The notes: generated from the letters alone by a model not told the origin. A DNA stretch of 64,000 bases from Haematobacter massiliensis (GCF_000740795.1 NZ_JGYG01000002.1:434001-498000); one strand, 5' to 3'; shown: positions 16,718-25,201, counted from the stretch's first letter. A program made the numbers and translations.

Positions 16718-17704
16718 ATGAAGAAGATCCTTTTTGCGGCAGCACTGGCCTCTGCGGGCGGCGCAGGGGCCGCGATGGCGGCCGATGCGGTCACGCTTCA
16801 GCTGAAATGGGTCACGCAGGCGCAATTCGCGGGCTACTACGTGGCGCTCGATCAGGGTTTCTACGAGGCGGAAGGGCTGGACGTCACCATACGCCCCGGC
16901 GGGCCGGACATCGCTCCGGTGCAGGTGCTGCTGGGGGGCGGCGCCGACGTGATGGTGGACTGGATGCCCTCCGCCCTCGCCGCGCGGGAGGCGGGCACGC
17001 CGGTCGTCAACATCGCCCAGCCCTACAAGACCTCCGGCATGATGCTGACCTGCCTGAAGGAAAGCGGCGTCGCCACGCCCAAGGACTTTCCCGGCCATAC
17101 GCTCGGCGTCTGGTTCTTCGGCAACGAATACCCGTTCCTGAGCTGGATGGCGCATCTCGGCATCCCGACTGACGGTTCGCCGCAGGGGGTGACGGTGATG
17201 AAGCAGGGCTTCAATGTCGATCCGCTTCTCCAGAAGCAGGCCGCCTGCATCTCCACGATGACCTACAACGAATACTGGCAGGTGATCGACGCCGGTATCA
17301 CGCCGGAGCAGCTCGTGACCTTCAAATATGAGGATCAGGGCGTCGCCACGCTGGAGGACGGGCTTTACGTGATGGAGGACAAGCTCTCCGACCCGGCTTT
17401 CGTGGAGAGGATGGCGAAATTCGTCCGCGCCTCCATGAAGGGTTGGAAATGGGCGGAGGAGAATCCCGACGATGCCGCGATGATCGTGCTCGAATACGAT
17501 GAAACCGGCGCACAGACCGACTCGCACCAGAAGCGCATGATGACGGAAGTGGCAAAGCTCACAGCCGGCTCCAACGGTGCGCTCGATCCCGCGGATTACG
17601 AGCGGACGGTCAAGACGCTGCTGGGTGGCGGCTCCGATCCGGTGATCTCCAAGGAGCCGGTCGGCGCCTGGACGCATGCCGTGACAGACAAGGCTTTGAA
17701 CTGA
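16718..17704 (+). CDS. ABC importer substrate-binding protein, NMT1/THI5-like
   Basis: The 328-residue periplasmic protein has a signal peptide (MKKILFAAALASAGGAGAAMA, cut near AMA-AD) and the NMT1/THI5-like fold: LQLKWVTQAQFAGYYVALDQGFYEAEGLDVTI, followed by VLLGGGADVMVDWMPSALAAREAG. This group includes the formylaminopyrimidine-binding ThiY proteins and binders in RutR-linked loci. Given the neighbouring pyrimidine-ring hydrolases, a pyrimidine or pyrimidine-breakdown compound is the likely ligand; this is inferred from context. Start ATG 16718 is preceded by CAGGGAG. Confidence 0.9.
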   Translation: MKKILFAAALASAGGAGAAMAADAVTLQLKWVTQAQFAGYYVALDQGFYEAEGLDVTIRPGGPDIAPVQVLLGGGADVMVDWMPSALAAREAGTPVVNIAQPYKTSGMMLTCLKESGVATPKDFPGHTLGVWFFGNEYPFLSWMAHLGIPTDGSPQGVTVMKQGFNVDPLLQKQAACISTMTYNEYWQVIDAGITPEQLVTFKYEDQGVATLEDGLYVMEDKLSDPAFVERMAKFVRASMKGWKWAEENPDDAAMIVLEYDETGAQTDSHQKRMMTEVAKLTAGSNGALDPADYERTVKTLLGGGSDPVISKEPVGAWTHAVTDKALN

Positions 17705-17707
17705 GCC

Positions 17708-18463
17708 ATGCGCCGCCGCCTCGCCGCCATTGCGGATATCCACGGCAACAGCGCCGCGCTGGAGGCGGTTCTGGCTGATATCGCCGCGCTGGGCGTGGAA
17801 GAGGTGCTCAATCTTGGCGATTGCCTCTCCGGGCCGCTCGACCCGGCGGGAACGGCCCGGCGGCTCATGGCGCTCGACCTGCCGACCGTGCGGGGCAACC
17901 ATGACCGCTGGCTGGCGGAGCGACGGACGGGGTCCAGCTGGGAGGATGTCACCGCGCCGCTCATTGATGAGGAGACGCGGGTATGGCTCGGCGGTCTGCC
18001 GCCATGCCGGGTGGTGGATGGCGTGTTCCTCTGCCACGCCACCCCCGGCGATGACCTGACCTACTGGCTGCATCGGGTGGCGGGCGAGGGCGTGATGCGC
18101 CCCGCGACGCTGGAGGAGGCGGAGGCGCCTGCGCATGGGCTGACGGAGCGGTTGCTGCTCTGCGGGCATACGCATCTTTCCCGCGCGGTCCGGCTGTCGG
18201 ACGGACGGCTCGTGGTCAATCCCGGCAGCGTGGGCTGTCCGGGCTATGCCGACGACACGCCCCTGCCGCACCGGGTGGAGGCAGGGGTTCCCCATGCCTC
18301 CTATGCGGTGCTTGAGGAGGGCGCGCAGGGCTGGCACGTCAATTTCAGGCTCATCCCCTATGATGCGGCGGAAATGATCGCCCGCGCGAAAGAGCAGGGG
18401 TTCGACGATTGGGTAAGCCTGCTCTCCACCGGCTTTCTGCCGCCGGATCGGGCGCTGCCGTGA
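17708..18463 (+). CDS. Calcineurin-like metallophosphoesterase (YfcE/MJ0936-like)
   Basis: The 251-residue protein has the complete metallophosphoesterase motif set: DIHGN (residues 10-14), GDCLSG, GNHDRW, a histidine in LCHATPG and GHTH. Such proteins hydrolyse phosphodiesters with two divalent metals; some act on cyclic nucleotides. It follows the binding-protein gene by 3 bp and is the last gene of the importer operon. Substrate is unknown; nucleotide-derived substrates would suit the locus but there is no direct evidence. Confidence 0.88.
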   Translation: MRRRLAAIADIHGNSAALEAVLADIAALGVEEVLNLGDCLSGPLDPAGTARRLMALDLPTVRGNHDRWLAERRTGSSWEDVTAPLIDEETRVWLGGLPPCRVVDGVFLCHATPGDDLTYWLHRVAGEGVMRPATLEEAEAPAHGLTERLLLCGHTHLSRAVRLSDGRLVVNPGSVGCPGYADDTPLPHRVEAGVPHASYAVLEEGAQGWHVNFRLIPYDAAEMIARAKEQGFDDWVSLLSTGFLPPDRALP

Positions 18464-18635
18464 TGTGATCCGCGCCGCTTGCGACCCTGCTCTGCGGCGC
18501 GTCACCTGTGGGGGGCGCCGCCCTGCTGCGCGTCCTGTCGGGCAGGCGCTCGGACAGAGTGTTCGGAGGGTGCTTGTCACTCTGCCGTCCGCCGCGCATC
18601 CTGCTGGGCGGGGCCGGATTTCGGGGGGGGACGGA

Positions 18636-19916
18636 ATGGCGCGACGGTCATTGCTCGGCAGCCGCATCCGGGAGCGGCGGGGGCTGCTCGGCCTGCGACA
18701 GGCGGAGCTTGCACGGGCTGCGGGGGTGTCGGCCTCCTATCTCAACCTCATCGAACATAATCGCCGCAGGGTGAGCGAGGACTTGCTGGACCGTATCGCC
18801 CATGCCCTCGGCACGGAGACGGCGGCGTTGAGCGAGGGGGGTGAGGCCCGCGTGATCGACGGCCTGCGTCTGGCCGCCGCCGGTGGGGCGGCGCGCGAGA
18901 CGGAGCTTGACCGTCTGGAGGAATTCGCAGGCCGCTTTCCCGGTTGGGCAGGTCTTCTCGCCGCACAGGCACGACAGGTGCAGGGGCTGGAACGGGCGGT
19001 GGAGACGCTGACCGACCGTCTCGCCCATGACCCTTACCTTTCCACCGCGCTGCATGAGGTTCTTTCCGCCATTACCTCCATCCGCACGACGGCGGAGATC
19101 CTTGCGGAGACGGACGACATAGACCCGGCATGGCGCGCAAGGTTCCACGGCAATCTGCGAAGCGATTCCGAACGGCTGGCCCATGCGGCTGAAGCCCTGG
19201 TCGATTACCTCGACAACGTGCCGGAGGAGCGGATGGGCCTCGCTTCTCCGCAGGAGGAGGTGGAGAACTGGCTGGAGGGGCGCGGCTATCACTTTCCCTT
19301 GCTCGAGGGGAGCGAAGAACCCGCACGGCTTCTGACGGAGGCGCGGGATCTGGCGGGGGCTTCTGCCTCCGCGCGGCTTCTGGCGGAGCGGCATCTGGAG
19401 CGCTACCGGGAGGATGCACGCCTCATGCCGGAACAGCCGTTCCGCGCCCTGTGGGCCGAAGCGCCTGACCCGACCCGCCTTGCCGCCCGGTTCGGTGTGC
19501 CGACGACAGCGGTTCTGCGGCGCGCGGGGGCGCTGCTGGAAAAGGTGGGTTTCGTGCTGTGCGACGCGTCCGGCACACTGAGCTTCCGCCGGCCGCTGCC
19601 TGATTTTCCGCTGCCCCGCTTCGGGGCGGGCTGCCCGCTCTGGCCGATCTACCGGGCCTTGTCGCGCCCCGGCGAACCGATCAGCGCGCGGGTGGAGATG
19701 GCAGGCCGCTCGCCGCGGATCTTCCGTGTATGGGCAGCGGCGGAGCGGCGCTGGCCCGACGGTTTCGCGGCGGGAGAGGTGGTGGAGGCGGCGATGCTGC
19801 TTCTCCCGGACGAGGGAAGCGGACCGCCCCTGCCGGTGGGCACCGGCTGCCGCGTCTGCCCGCGCGCCTTCTGCATCGCACGGCGAGAGCCGTCGATCCT
19901 GACCCAGCTCACCTGA
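18636..19916 (+). CDS. HTH (XRE) transcriptional regulator with DHp-like centre and C-terminal Cys motif
   Basis: The 426-residue protein has an N-terminal XRE helix-turn-helix (residues 7-62, with LRQAELARAAGVSASYLNLIEHNRR), a middle part that resembles the dimerisation/phosphoacceptor helix of histidine kinases (H140 in LHEVLSAITSIRTTAEIL, followed by LRSDSERLAHAAEALVDYLD), and a C-terminal region ending in CRVCPRAFCIARREPSIL. That last motif is the cysteine end of the short-chain-fatty-acid-type regulators (DUF2083 group, RamB/ScfR-like). The usual metalloprotease-like HExxH domain is not seen. ATG 18636 is chosen because the HTH begins directly after it. The next genes are a response regulator and a histidine kinase, so it may be a target or partner in that phosphorelay. 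Confidence 0.8.
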   Translation: MARRSLLGSRIRERRGLLGLRQAELARAAGVSASYLNLIEHNRRRVSEDLLDRIAHALGTETAALSEGGEARVIDGLRLAAAGGAARETELDRLEEFAGRFPGWAGLLAAQARQVQGLERAVETLTDRLAHDPYLSTALHEVLSAITSIRTTAEILAETDDIDPAWRARFHGNLRSDSERLAHAAEALVDYLDNVPEERMGLASPQEEVENWLEGRGYHFPLLEGSEEPARLLTEARDLAGASASARLLAERHLERYREDARLMPEQPFRALWAEAPDPTRLAARFGVPTTAVLRRAGALLEKVGFVLCDASGTLSFRRPLPDFPLPRFGAGCPLWPIYRALSRPGEPISARVEMAGRSPRIFRVWAAAERRWPDGFAAGEVVEAAMLLLPDEGSGPPLPVGTGCRVCPRAFCIARREPSILTQLT

Positions 19917-19993
19917 TCGGGAATTTTGACAGGCCCTCGCCCTTCCGCGATAGTCGCAGACAAGCAAGCCGCGACCGGGGAGGGGCGCACGCC

Positions 19994-20362
19994 ATGCGGA
20001 GAGACGTGCTTCTCATCGAGGACGAGCCCCATATCGCCGAGGCAATCCGCTATATCCTTGCCCGCGACGGTTGGGAGGTCGCCGCTCATGCGGACGGAGC
20101 GAGCGCGATGGCCGCGATCCATTCCTGCAACCCGCTGCTCGTCATTCTTGATGTGATGCTTCCCGGACGCTCCGGCTTCGACATCCTGAAGGACATGCGC
20201 GACGATCCGGCGACGCGCGCCATCCCGGTTCTCATGCTCACGGCGCGAAGCCAGCTGAAGGATCGGGAACTGGCGGAGCGGCTCGGGGCGAGCCGCTTCG
20301 TGGCCAAGCCCTTCTCCAATGCCGACATGCTTGCCGCCGTGCGCGATCTGGCGGGAGGATAG
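19994..20362 (+). CDS. Single-domain response regulator (CheY-like)
   Basis: The 122-residue protein is only a receiver domain: acidic pair ED in VLLIEDEPHIAEAIRYIL, phosphoacceptor Asp in LVILDVMLPGRSGFDIL (about residue 54), conserved Thr in LMLTARS and Lys in FVAKPFS. It has no DNA-binding or output domain, so it would pass or sink phosphate rather than bind DNA. The sensor kinase two genes on is the probable partner. A GGGGAGGGG site precedes the ATG. Confidence 0.92.
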   Translation: MRRDVLLIEDEPHIAEAIRYILARDGWEVAAHADGASAMAAIHSCNPLLVILDVMLPGRSGFDILKDMRDDPATRAIPVLMLTARSQLKDRELAERLGASRFVAKPFSNADMLAAVRDLAGG

Positions 20363-20366
20363 ATCA

Positions 20367-20630
20367 ATGGCGCGCGGTCCGCAGCCGGTGTTCCTTGCGC
20401 GTCAGACCTACCGGATGCGGCGGGTGGTGGATGCGGCGCGGGTGTTGCCCGCTCTGGGCCTGATGCTGTTTCTGCTCCCCCTTCTATGGGAGGAGGCATC
20501 GCTGGCGGCTGTCGGGCTTTACGTCTTTGCCGTGTGGCTGCTGCTGATCGTGGCGGCCCTCGCCATGTCCCGCCGCCTCGCACGGCTGACGGGCGGCGAG
20601 GGGGAGCCGACCGAAGGCCACGAGCCATGA
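20367..20630 (+). CDS. Small two-TM membrane protein
   Basis: The 87-residue protein has two hydrophobic segments (VLPALGLMLFLLPLLW and AVGLYVFAVWLLLIVAALAM) with a basic cytoplasmic start (RQTYRMRR) and an acidic, hydrophilic end. It starts 4 bp after the response regulator with GGGAGGA upstream. In size and topology it is like the small subunits that accompany some sodium/solute symporters (DUF4212 type), and the next large gene has a symporter domain, but I do not see clear family residues. Function unknown. Confidence 0.7.
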   Translation: MARGPQPVFLARQTYRMRRVVDAARVLPALGLMLFLLPLLWEEASLAAVGLYVFAVWLLLIVAALAMSRRLARLTGGEGEPTEGHEP

Positions 20631-20734
20631 CGCCTGCCTTGCCGTACAGCGGGAGCCGGGGCGAGGTCTCCGTCAGGGTCGTGACGCTCCGAACCCCGGC
20701 GGTCCGAACCCCGGCGGGAGGAGCGGCGGCGTGA
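20627..20734 (+). CDS. Possible 35-residue coupling peptide
   Basis: An ATG at 20627 overlaps the stop of the two-TM gene (ATGA), and its stop at 20732-20734 overlaps the GTG start of the sensor kinase (GTGA). The peptide would end with a repeated LRTPAVRTPAG, encoded by a direct repeat CCGAACCCCGGCGG. The exact overlap on both sides suits translational coupling, but the content is low complexity and I have no family match, so it may be fortuitous. Confidence 0.35.
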   Translation: MTPALPYSGSRGEVSVRVVTLRTPAVRTPAGGAAA

Positions 20735-23445
20735 TTCCGTTCAAACTCCTGCTGCTTGTCTGCCTGGCGTATGTGGTCTTTTTGTTCCTCGTCGCGTTCT
20801 GGGCGGAGCGGCAGGCGCAGGCCGGGCGGCTCCGGCTGCTGCGCTCGCCGCTCGTCTACACCCTGTCGCTGTCCATCTACTGCACCGCCTGGACGTTTTA
20901 CGGCGCGGTGGGCTATGCCGCGCGCTCGGGGCTGGAGTTCGCGACCATCTATCTGGGGCCGACGCTGGTGTTTGCCGGATGGTGGCTTCTTCTCCGCAAG
21001 CTCGTGCGGATCGGGCGGCAGCAGCGGGTGACCTCCATCGCGGATCTCGTCTCCGCCCGCTACGGGAAGTCGAGCCGGGTCGCGGTCATGGTCACGCTGA
21101 TCTCCGTCGCCGCCGCCACGCCCTATATCGCGCTGCAACTGCGATCCGTCACGCTGTCCTTCGGGGTCTTTGCCGCGGATGTGCCGGAGGAGTGGACGGC
21201 CTCCGGCTCCGGCACGGCGCTCTGGGTGGCGGTGGGGCTGGCCTTCTTCACCATCCTGTTCGGCACGCGCAAGATCGCCGCGAACGAACAGAACCACGGG
21301 GTTGTCGGCGCCATCGCGGTGGAGGCGGTGGTGAAACTGGTGGCGCTGATCGCTGTCGGTATCTGGGTGGTATGGTTCGTGGCGGCGGGGCCTGTCGACA
21401 TGTATCGCCGCATCGAAACCTCACCGATTGCCGCCAGCACGCTGGTCCCGAGCCGCTGGGCGGGGCTGACGCTGCTGTCAGGGGCGGCGATCTTCACGCT
21501 GCCGCGCATGTTTCAGGTGCTGGTGGTGGAGAACACCAACGAGCGCTACCTGGCCACGGCGGGCTGGGCGTTTCCGCTCTACCTGATCGGGATGAGCCTG
21601 TTCATCGTGCCCATCGCGGTGATCGGACTGGAACACATGCCCGCAGGTTCCAATCCCGACCTGTTCGTCCTGACACTGCCGCTGGCCTTCGACAAGGGAT
21701 GGCTTGCCATGCTGGCGTTCCTGGGCGGTTTCTCCTCCGCCACGTCCATGGTCATCGTCGCGGCAATCGCGCTCGCCACAATGGTGTCCAACCATATCGT
21801 GACGCCGCTCTGGCTGCGCATCCGGCCGGGCGTGAGCGAAGATCTGCGGGGCGTTGTCCTTACCGCGCGGCGGCTGTCGATCCTTGGCGTGCTTGCCCTC
21901 GGCTATGTCTACTACCGCATGATGAACGAGGCAGCCGCCCTCTCCGAAATCGGCCTTATCTCGTTCGTCGGTGCCGCGCAGGTGCTGCCCGCGCTTGTGG
22001 GCGGGCTTTGCTGGCGGGGCGCCACGCGATCGGGGGCCATGGCGGGGCTTCTTATCGGGGCGGCGCTCTGGGCCTATTGCCTGCTCCTGCCCACATTGGC
22101 GCCGGGCTGGGCCGCCGGGCTTCTGACTGCCGGACCCTTCGGCTTCGGATGGCTCCGGCCCACGCATCTGCTGGGAATGGATACTCTGGACCCGCTGCTG
22201 CACGCGCTCTTCTGGTCCATGCTGCTCAACACGCTGGCCTATATCGTGGTGTCGCTCCTGACTTTCCCCACGCCGATAGAGCGTCTTCAGGGCGTTCAGT
22301 TCGTCAATGCGTTTGAAGCGGATGCGACCCCTGGCGGATGGCGGCGGAGCGGGGCGGAGGCGGAGGAGCTTCTCGTCCTCGCCCAGCGGATTCTCGGACG
22401 CGACGATGCGCAGGACCTGTTCTCCAGGGAGGCGGCGGCGCAGGGACAGTCGAGCCTCCTGCCGGAGACGACGCCGGAATTCCTTGGCCGGCTGGAGCGG
22501 CGTCTCGCCGGTTCGGTGGGGGCGGCCACGGCTCACGCAATGCTCGCGCAGCTTGCCGGGCGGGCATTGGTGACGGTGGAGGATCTCATGGCGGTGGCCA
22601 ATGAAACCGCACAGATCATGGAATACTCCAGCCAGCTCGAAACCAAGTCGGAGGAACTCGCGCGCACCGCCCGCCAGCTTCGCGCCGCCAACGAAAAGCT
22701 GACGGCCCTCTCCGTCCAGAAGGATGCGTTTCTGGGTCAGATAAGCCATGAGCTTCGCACGCCGATGACCTCCATCCGGGCATTCTCGCAGATACTGGCG
22801 GAGGAGGGCGACCTGCCGCCCGAGCGTCAGCGGCATTATGCAGGGATCATGGCCGCCGAATCCGCGCGGCTGACCCGGCTGCTTGACGATCTCCTTGATC
22901 TCTCGGTTCTGGAGCATGGCGAGGTGCAGCTCGATCTTCAAAAGGTCCGGCTGGGCGATCTGATCGATACCGCTCTCGCCGCGGCGCAGGCCGGCGGGGA
23001 AGGGCCGCGTCTCCGGCTCAACCGCGATCCGGCAGGCGAAGGGACGGAGATCGTCACCGATCCCGGTCGGCTCACCCAGGTGTTCATCAACCTGATCTCC
23101 AATGCGCGGAAATACTGCGATGCGGCAGTTCCCACGCTGCGGATCGAGGTGACGCCCCTGCCGCGCGGGCGGCTCGCCATCGACTTCATCGATAACGGCC
23201 AGGGCATCGCGCCGCGTCATCGTACGCTGGTCTTCGAGAAATTCTACAGGGTGACCGACGGAAATCGTGCGGGAGGTGCGGGGCTCGGACTCGCCATCTC
23301 GCGGGAGGTCATGGAGAGGCTGGGGGGCAAACTCTCCTACCTCCCCGGCCAGTCGGGGGCGGCTTTTCGGGTGATGCTGCCACGCCGTGGCCCCGTGGTG
23401 TTGCCGATCCGGTCTGAAAGCGGGCGTCGCATAAACCTTCCATAA
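20731..23445 (+). CDS. Hybrid sodium/solute symporter-histidine kinase sensor
   Basis: The 904-residue protein joins an N-terminal SSS-family symporter domain (about residues 1-510, some 13 transmembrane helices, with YSLSIYCTAWTFYGAVGYAARSGLEF-like start and the EQNHGVVGAIAVEA loop) to a linker with a coiled coil (about 620-670) and a kinase core. H-box is FLGQISHELRTPMTSIR with H673 as phosphorylation site; N-box VFINLISNARKYC, G1 DNGQGIA, F-box VFEKFYR and G2 GGAGLGLAIS are all present. CbrA-type kinases of this build sense or transport small metabolites such as amino acids or acetate. The start is GTG with GGAGGAG upstream. It lacks its own receiver domain; the nearby response regulator is the natural partner. 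Confidence 0.93.
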   Translation: MIPFKLLLLVCLAYVVFLFLVAFWAERQAQAGRLRLLRSPLVYTLSLSIYCTAWTFYGAVGYAARSGLEFATIYLGPTLVFAGWWLLLRKLVRIGRQQRVTSIADLVSARYGKSSRVAVMVTLISVAAATPYIALQLRSVTLSFGVFAADVPEEWTASGSGTALWVAVGLAFFTILFGTRKIAANEQNHGVVGAIAVEAVVKLVALIAVGIWVVWFVAAGPVDMYRRIETSPIAASTLVPSRWAGLTLLSGAAIFTLPRMFQVLVVENTNERYLATAGWAFPLYLIGMSLFIVPIAVIGLEHMPAGSNPDLFVLTLPLAFDKGWLAMLAFLGGFSSATSMVIVAAIALATMVSNHIVTPLWLRIRPGVSEDLRGVVLTARRLSILGVLALGYVYYRMMNEAAALSEIGLISFVGAAQVLPALVGGLCWRGATRSGAMAGLLIGAALWAYCLLLPTLAPGWAAGLLTAGPFGFGWLRPTHLLGMDTLDPLLHALFWSMLLNTLAYIVVSLLTFPTPIERLQGVQFVNAFEADATPGGWRRSGAEAEELLVLAQRILGRDDAQDLFSREAAAQGQSSLLPETTPEFLGRLERRLAGSVGAATAHAMLAQLAGRALVTVEDLMAVANETAQIMEYSSQLETKSEELARTARQLRAANEKLTALSVQKDAFLGQISHELRTPMTSIRAFSQILAEEGDLPPERQRHYAGIMAAESARLTRLLDDLLDLSVLEHGEVQLDLQKVRLGDLIDTALAAAQAGGEGPRLRLNRDPAGEGTEIVTDPGRLTQVFINLISNARKYCDAAVPTLRIEVTPLPRGRLAIDFIDNGQGIAPRHRTLVFEKFYRVTDGNRAGGAGLGLAISREVMERLGGKLSYLPGQSGAAFRVMLPRRGPVVLPIRSESGRRINLP

Positions 23446-23487
23446 AGCTGTTTCTGCCAGGGTGCAGGGGTGACGAAGGGATGCGTG

Positions 23488-24381
23488 ATGGCGACAGGCG
23501 ATTCGGTACTGCGGCGCAAGGCGTCCGTGCGCGCGGCAAGAAAGGCGGCTCCTCCTACGCCTGAGCGGGCGGCCCGGCTTGCACTGCTCCGTGCCGCCCG
23601 GAAGGTGCCGGGCCTCGATGCGGTGGTGGAGAATGTGGAGGATGGCCGCCATGGGCTGACGGAACTCTTGGATGCTTTGCCCTCACCGGCCTTCTTCGGT
23701 CTGCTTCCCGGCCCGGAGGAGGCGCTGGGCCTTGCCGCGCTGAGCTTTCCCGGGCTCGCCTCGGTGGTAGAGGCAAGGATGACGGGCCGCCTCGCTGCGG
23801 GTGATCCGCAGATACGACGGCCGACGGCGACGGATGCCGTGCTGACGGCGGAGTTCATCGACAGTCTCATCGGCGAAATCGCGGAGCTGCCGGTTGGGGC
23901 CGGGCTGCGCGACATGGCGGGCTTTCGTTACGGCTCCTATCTCGATGATCCCCGGCCGCTTGACCTGATGATGGAGGACCGGACGTATCGCACGCTCCGG
24001 CTCACATTGTCCTTCGGCTTTGGTCTGCGCCGTGCGGTGCTCCTGCTGGCCATCCCGGAGATGGAACGTGCCCGGCTGGATACCGTGCCAGCGCTGCCGC
24101 AACCCATGCTCGCCGCGGACGAATGGTCGCGACGGCTGGAAGCGCAGGTCTATGGCGCGGCGCTGCGCTTCGACGTGAGGCTGGCTCGGTTGACGCTGCC
24201 GCTCGGGGAGGCGACGAGCCTCCGGCCGGGAATGGTGTTGCCGCTGGACGGCGCCTCGATTGAGGCGGTCCGCCTCATCGGTTCCGATGGGCGCGACATA
24301 GCGGAGGGGCGGCTTGGGCAGATGCAGGGGCGGCGTGCGCTGCGCCTGTCCGGGCCACCCCTGGGAGCGGAGAAGGCATGA
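23488..24381 (+). CDS. FliM/FliN-family (SpoA-domain) protein, orphan
   Basis: The 297-residue protein resembles flagellar motor switch proteins. The middle shows the FliM-type pattern (MAGFRYGSYLDDPRPLDLMMEDRTYRTLRLTLSFG), and the last 75 residues look like the SpoA/FliN domain (DVRLARLTLPLGEATSLRPGMVLPLDGAS ... GRLGQMQGRRALRLSG). The N-terminus is Arg/Ala/Lys-rich. In flagellated cells such proteins form the C-ring that reverses rotation; related SpoA proteins also serve type III secretion. No other flagellar or secretion gene is in the window. I chose ATG 23488 (AAGGGA at 6-nt spacing) over a GTG at 23470. Its stop overlaps the next lipoprotein gene. Confidence 0.65.
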   Translation: MATGDSVLRRKASVRAARKAAPPTPERAARLALLRAARKVPGLDAVVENVEDGRHGLTELLDALPSPAFFGLLPGPEEALGLAALSFPGLASVVEARMTGRLAAGDPQIRRPTATDAVLTAEFIDSLIGEIAELPVGAGLRDMAGFRYGSYLDDPRPLDLMMEDRTYRTLRLTLSFGFGLRRAVLLLAIPEMERARLDTVPALPQPMLAADEWSRRLEAQVYGAALRFDVRLARLTLPLGEATSLRPGMVLPLDGASIEAVRLIGSDGRDIAEGRLGQMQGRRALRLSGPPLGAEKA

Positions 24382-24590
24382 GGCTGCTTGCTCTGATTCT
24401 TCTCTGCGGCGCCTGTGCGCGGACACCGGCGACCCCGCCGGAAGTCGTTATCCGCGATGCCGCAGAACGTTGTGAGGATCTGGGCTTCCTGCGCGGGTCT
24501 TCCGATGAAGCAAGCTGTGTTCAGCGAATTTTTGCGCGGGAAGCTGCTGCGCGAGAGGCCGCTCTGCAACGCGAACTCGGCAGGTTCTGA
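24378..24590 (+). CDS. Small putative lipoprotein/exported protein
   Basis: The 70-residue product begins with a short hydrophobic stretch MRLLALILLCGACARTP that looks like a lipoprotein signal with the Cys at residue 13, although the box CGAC is not ideal. The remainder is charged, with further Cys residues in RCEDLGF and EASCVQRIF, and ends in a helical Glu/Arg-rich segment. It overlaps the FliM-like gene by 4 bp (ATGA), so the two are coupled. Function unknown. Confidence 0.6.
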   Translation: MRLLALILLCGACARTPATPPEVVIRDAAERCEDLGFLRGSSDEASCVQRIFAREAAAREAALQRELGRF

Positions 24591-24721
24591 CATTCGCGAA
24601 AATCCAGCGTCCGGCATTTGCCTGCGTCGCCACGGAAGATGCGGTCTGCGCAACGATCTGCCCTGATGCAAAGGAGGCGGCTGATCGCCGCCTCCCTGAA
24701 AGTCTTGCCGTTCGCTTCAGC

Positions 24722-24949
24722 TCAGCGACACGCGACGGATTGGCCGCCCATGGCGCCAGCCGCGCCGCCGGCCGCGGTCATGATGGTGCGGCCGCTGCCG
24801 CCGCCGAAGGCATTGCCCGCTGCCGCACCCAGCGCTGCGCCGCCCACGGTGCCAATACCGCATTCCAGCTGGCGCTGCTGATGCGGTGTCGGATTGCAGG
24901 CTGCGGCGAGGGCAAGCGCGGAGAATGCAAGGACGAGACGGTATTTCAT
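24722..24949 (-). CDS. Glycine-zipper outer-membrane-type lipoprotein
   Basis: The 75-residue protein has a lipoprotein signal (MKYRLVLAFSALALAAAC, lipidated Cys18) followed by a glycine-zipper stretch, GTVGGAALGAAAGNAFGGGSG and MTAAGGAAGAMGG, similar to the SlyB/OsmB/17-kDa antigen group that inserts hairpins in the outer membrane. One extra Cys pair (C30 and the penultimate Cys) could form a disulfide. It is a single gene on the minus strand, convergent with the preceding lipoprotein gene. Confidence 0.8.
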   Translation of the reverse strand: MKYRLVLAFSALALAAACNPTPHQQRQLECGIGTVGGAALGAAAGNAFGGGSGRTIMTAAGGAAGAMGGQSVACR

Positions 24950-25201
24950 GAGGAATCCCCTGACTGCGATTTCCTGTAACCTACCCAAATGATGGAGAGA
25001 CACAAGCAGGGCGAGTGATGGCTCGCGCAGAGTTGCTATCACAGCCCCCTCCCGATGGCGCGGGATGGCAGCACGCCGCGCCGTCCGCACATAAGGTGCA
25101 TCTTGCCGTGGCATCCGCCAAATCCGCACGGTAATCGGAGAGGACAACGAAGCCGTCGTCCGTGATACAGGGCGGCGCACAAGAAGCAGGAGAGGCGGGA
25201 C

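Noticed and set aside
21478-23652. 724-codon frame antisense to the symporter-kinase gene
   Set aside because: Same reason: shadow of a certain gene in a GC-rich sequence, with His/Arg/Gly-rich content.
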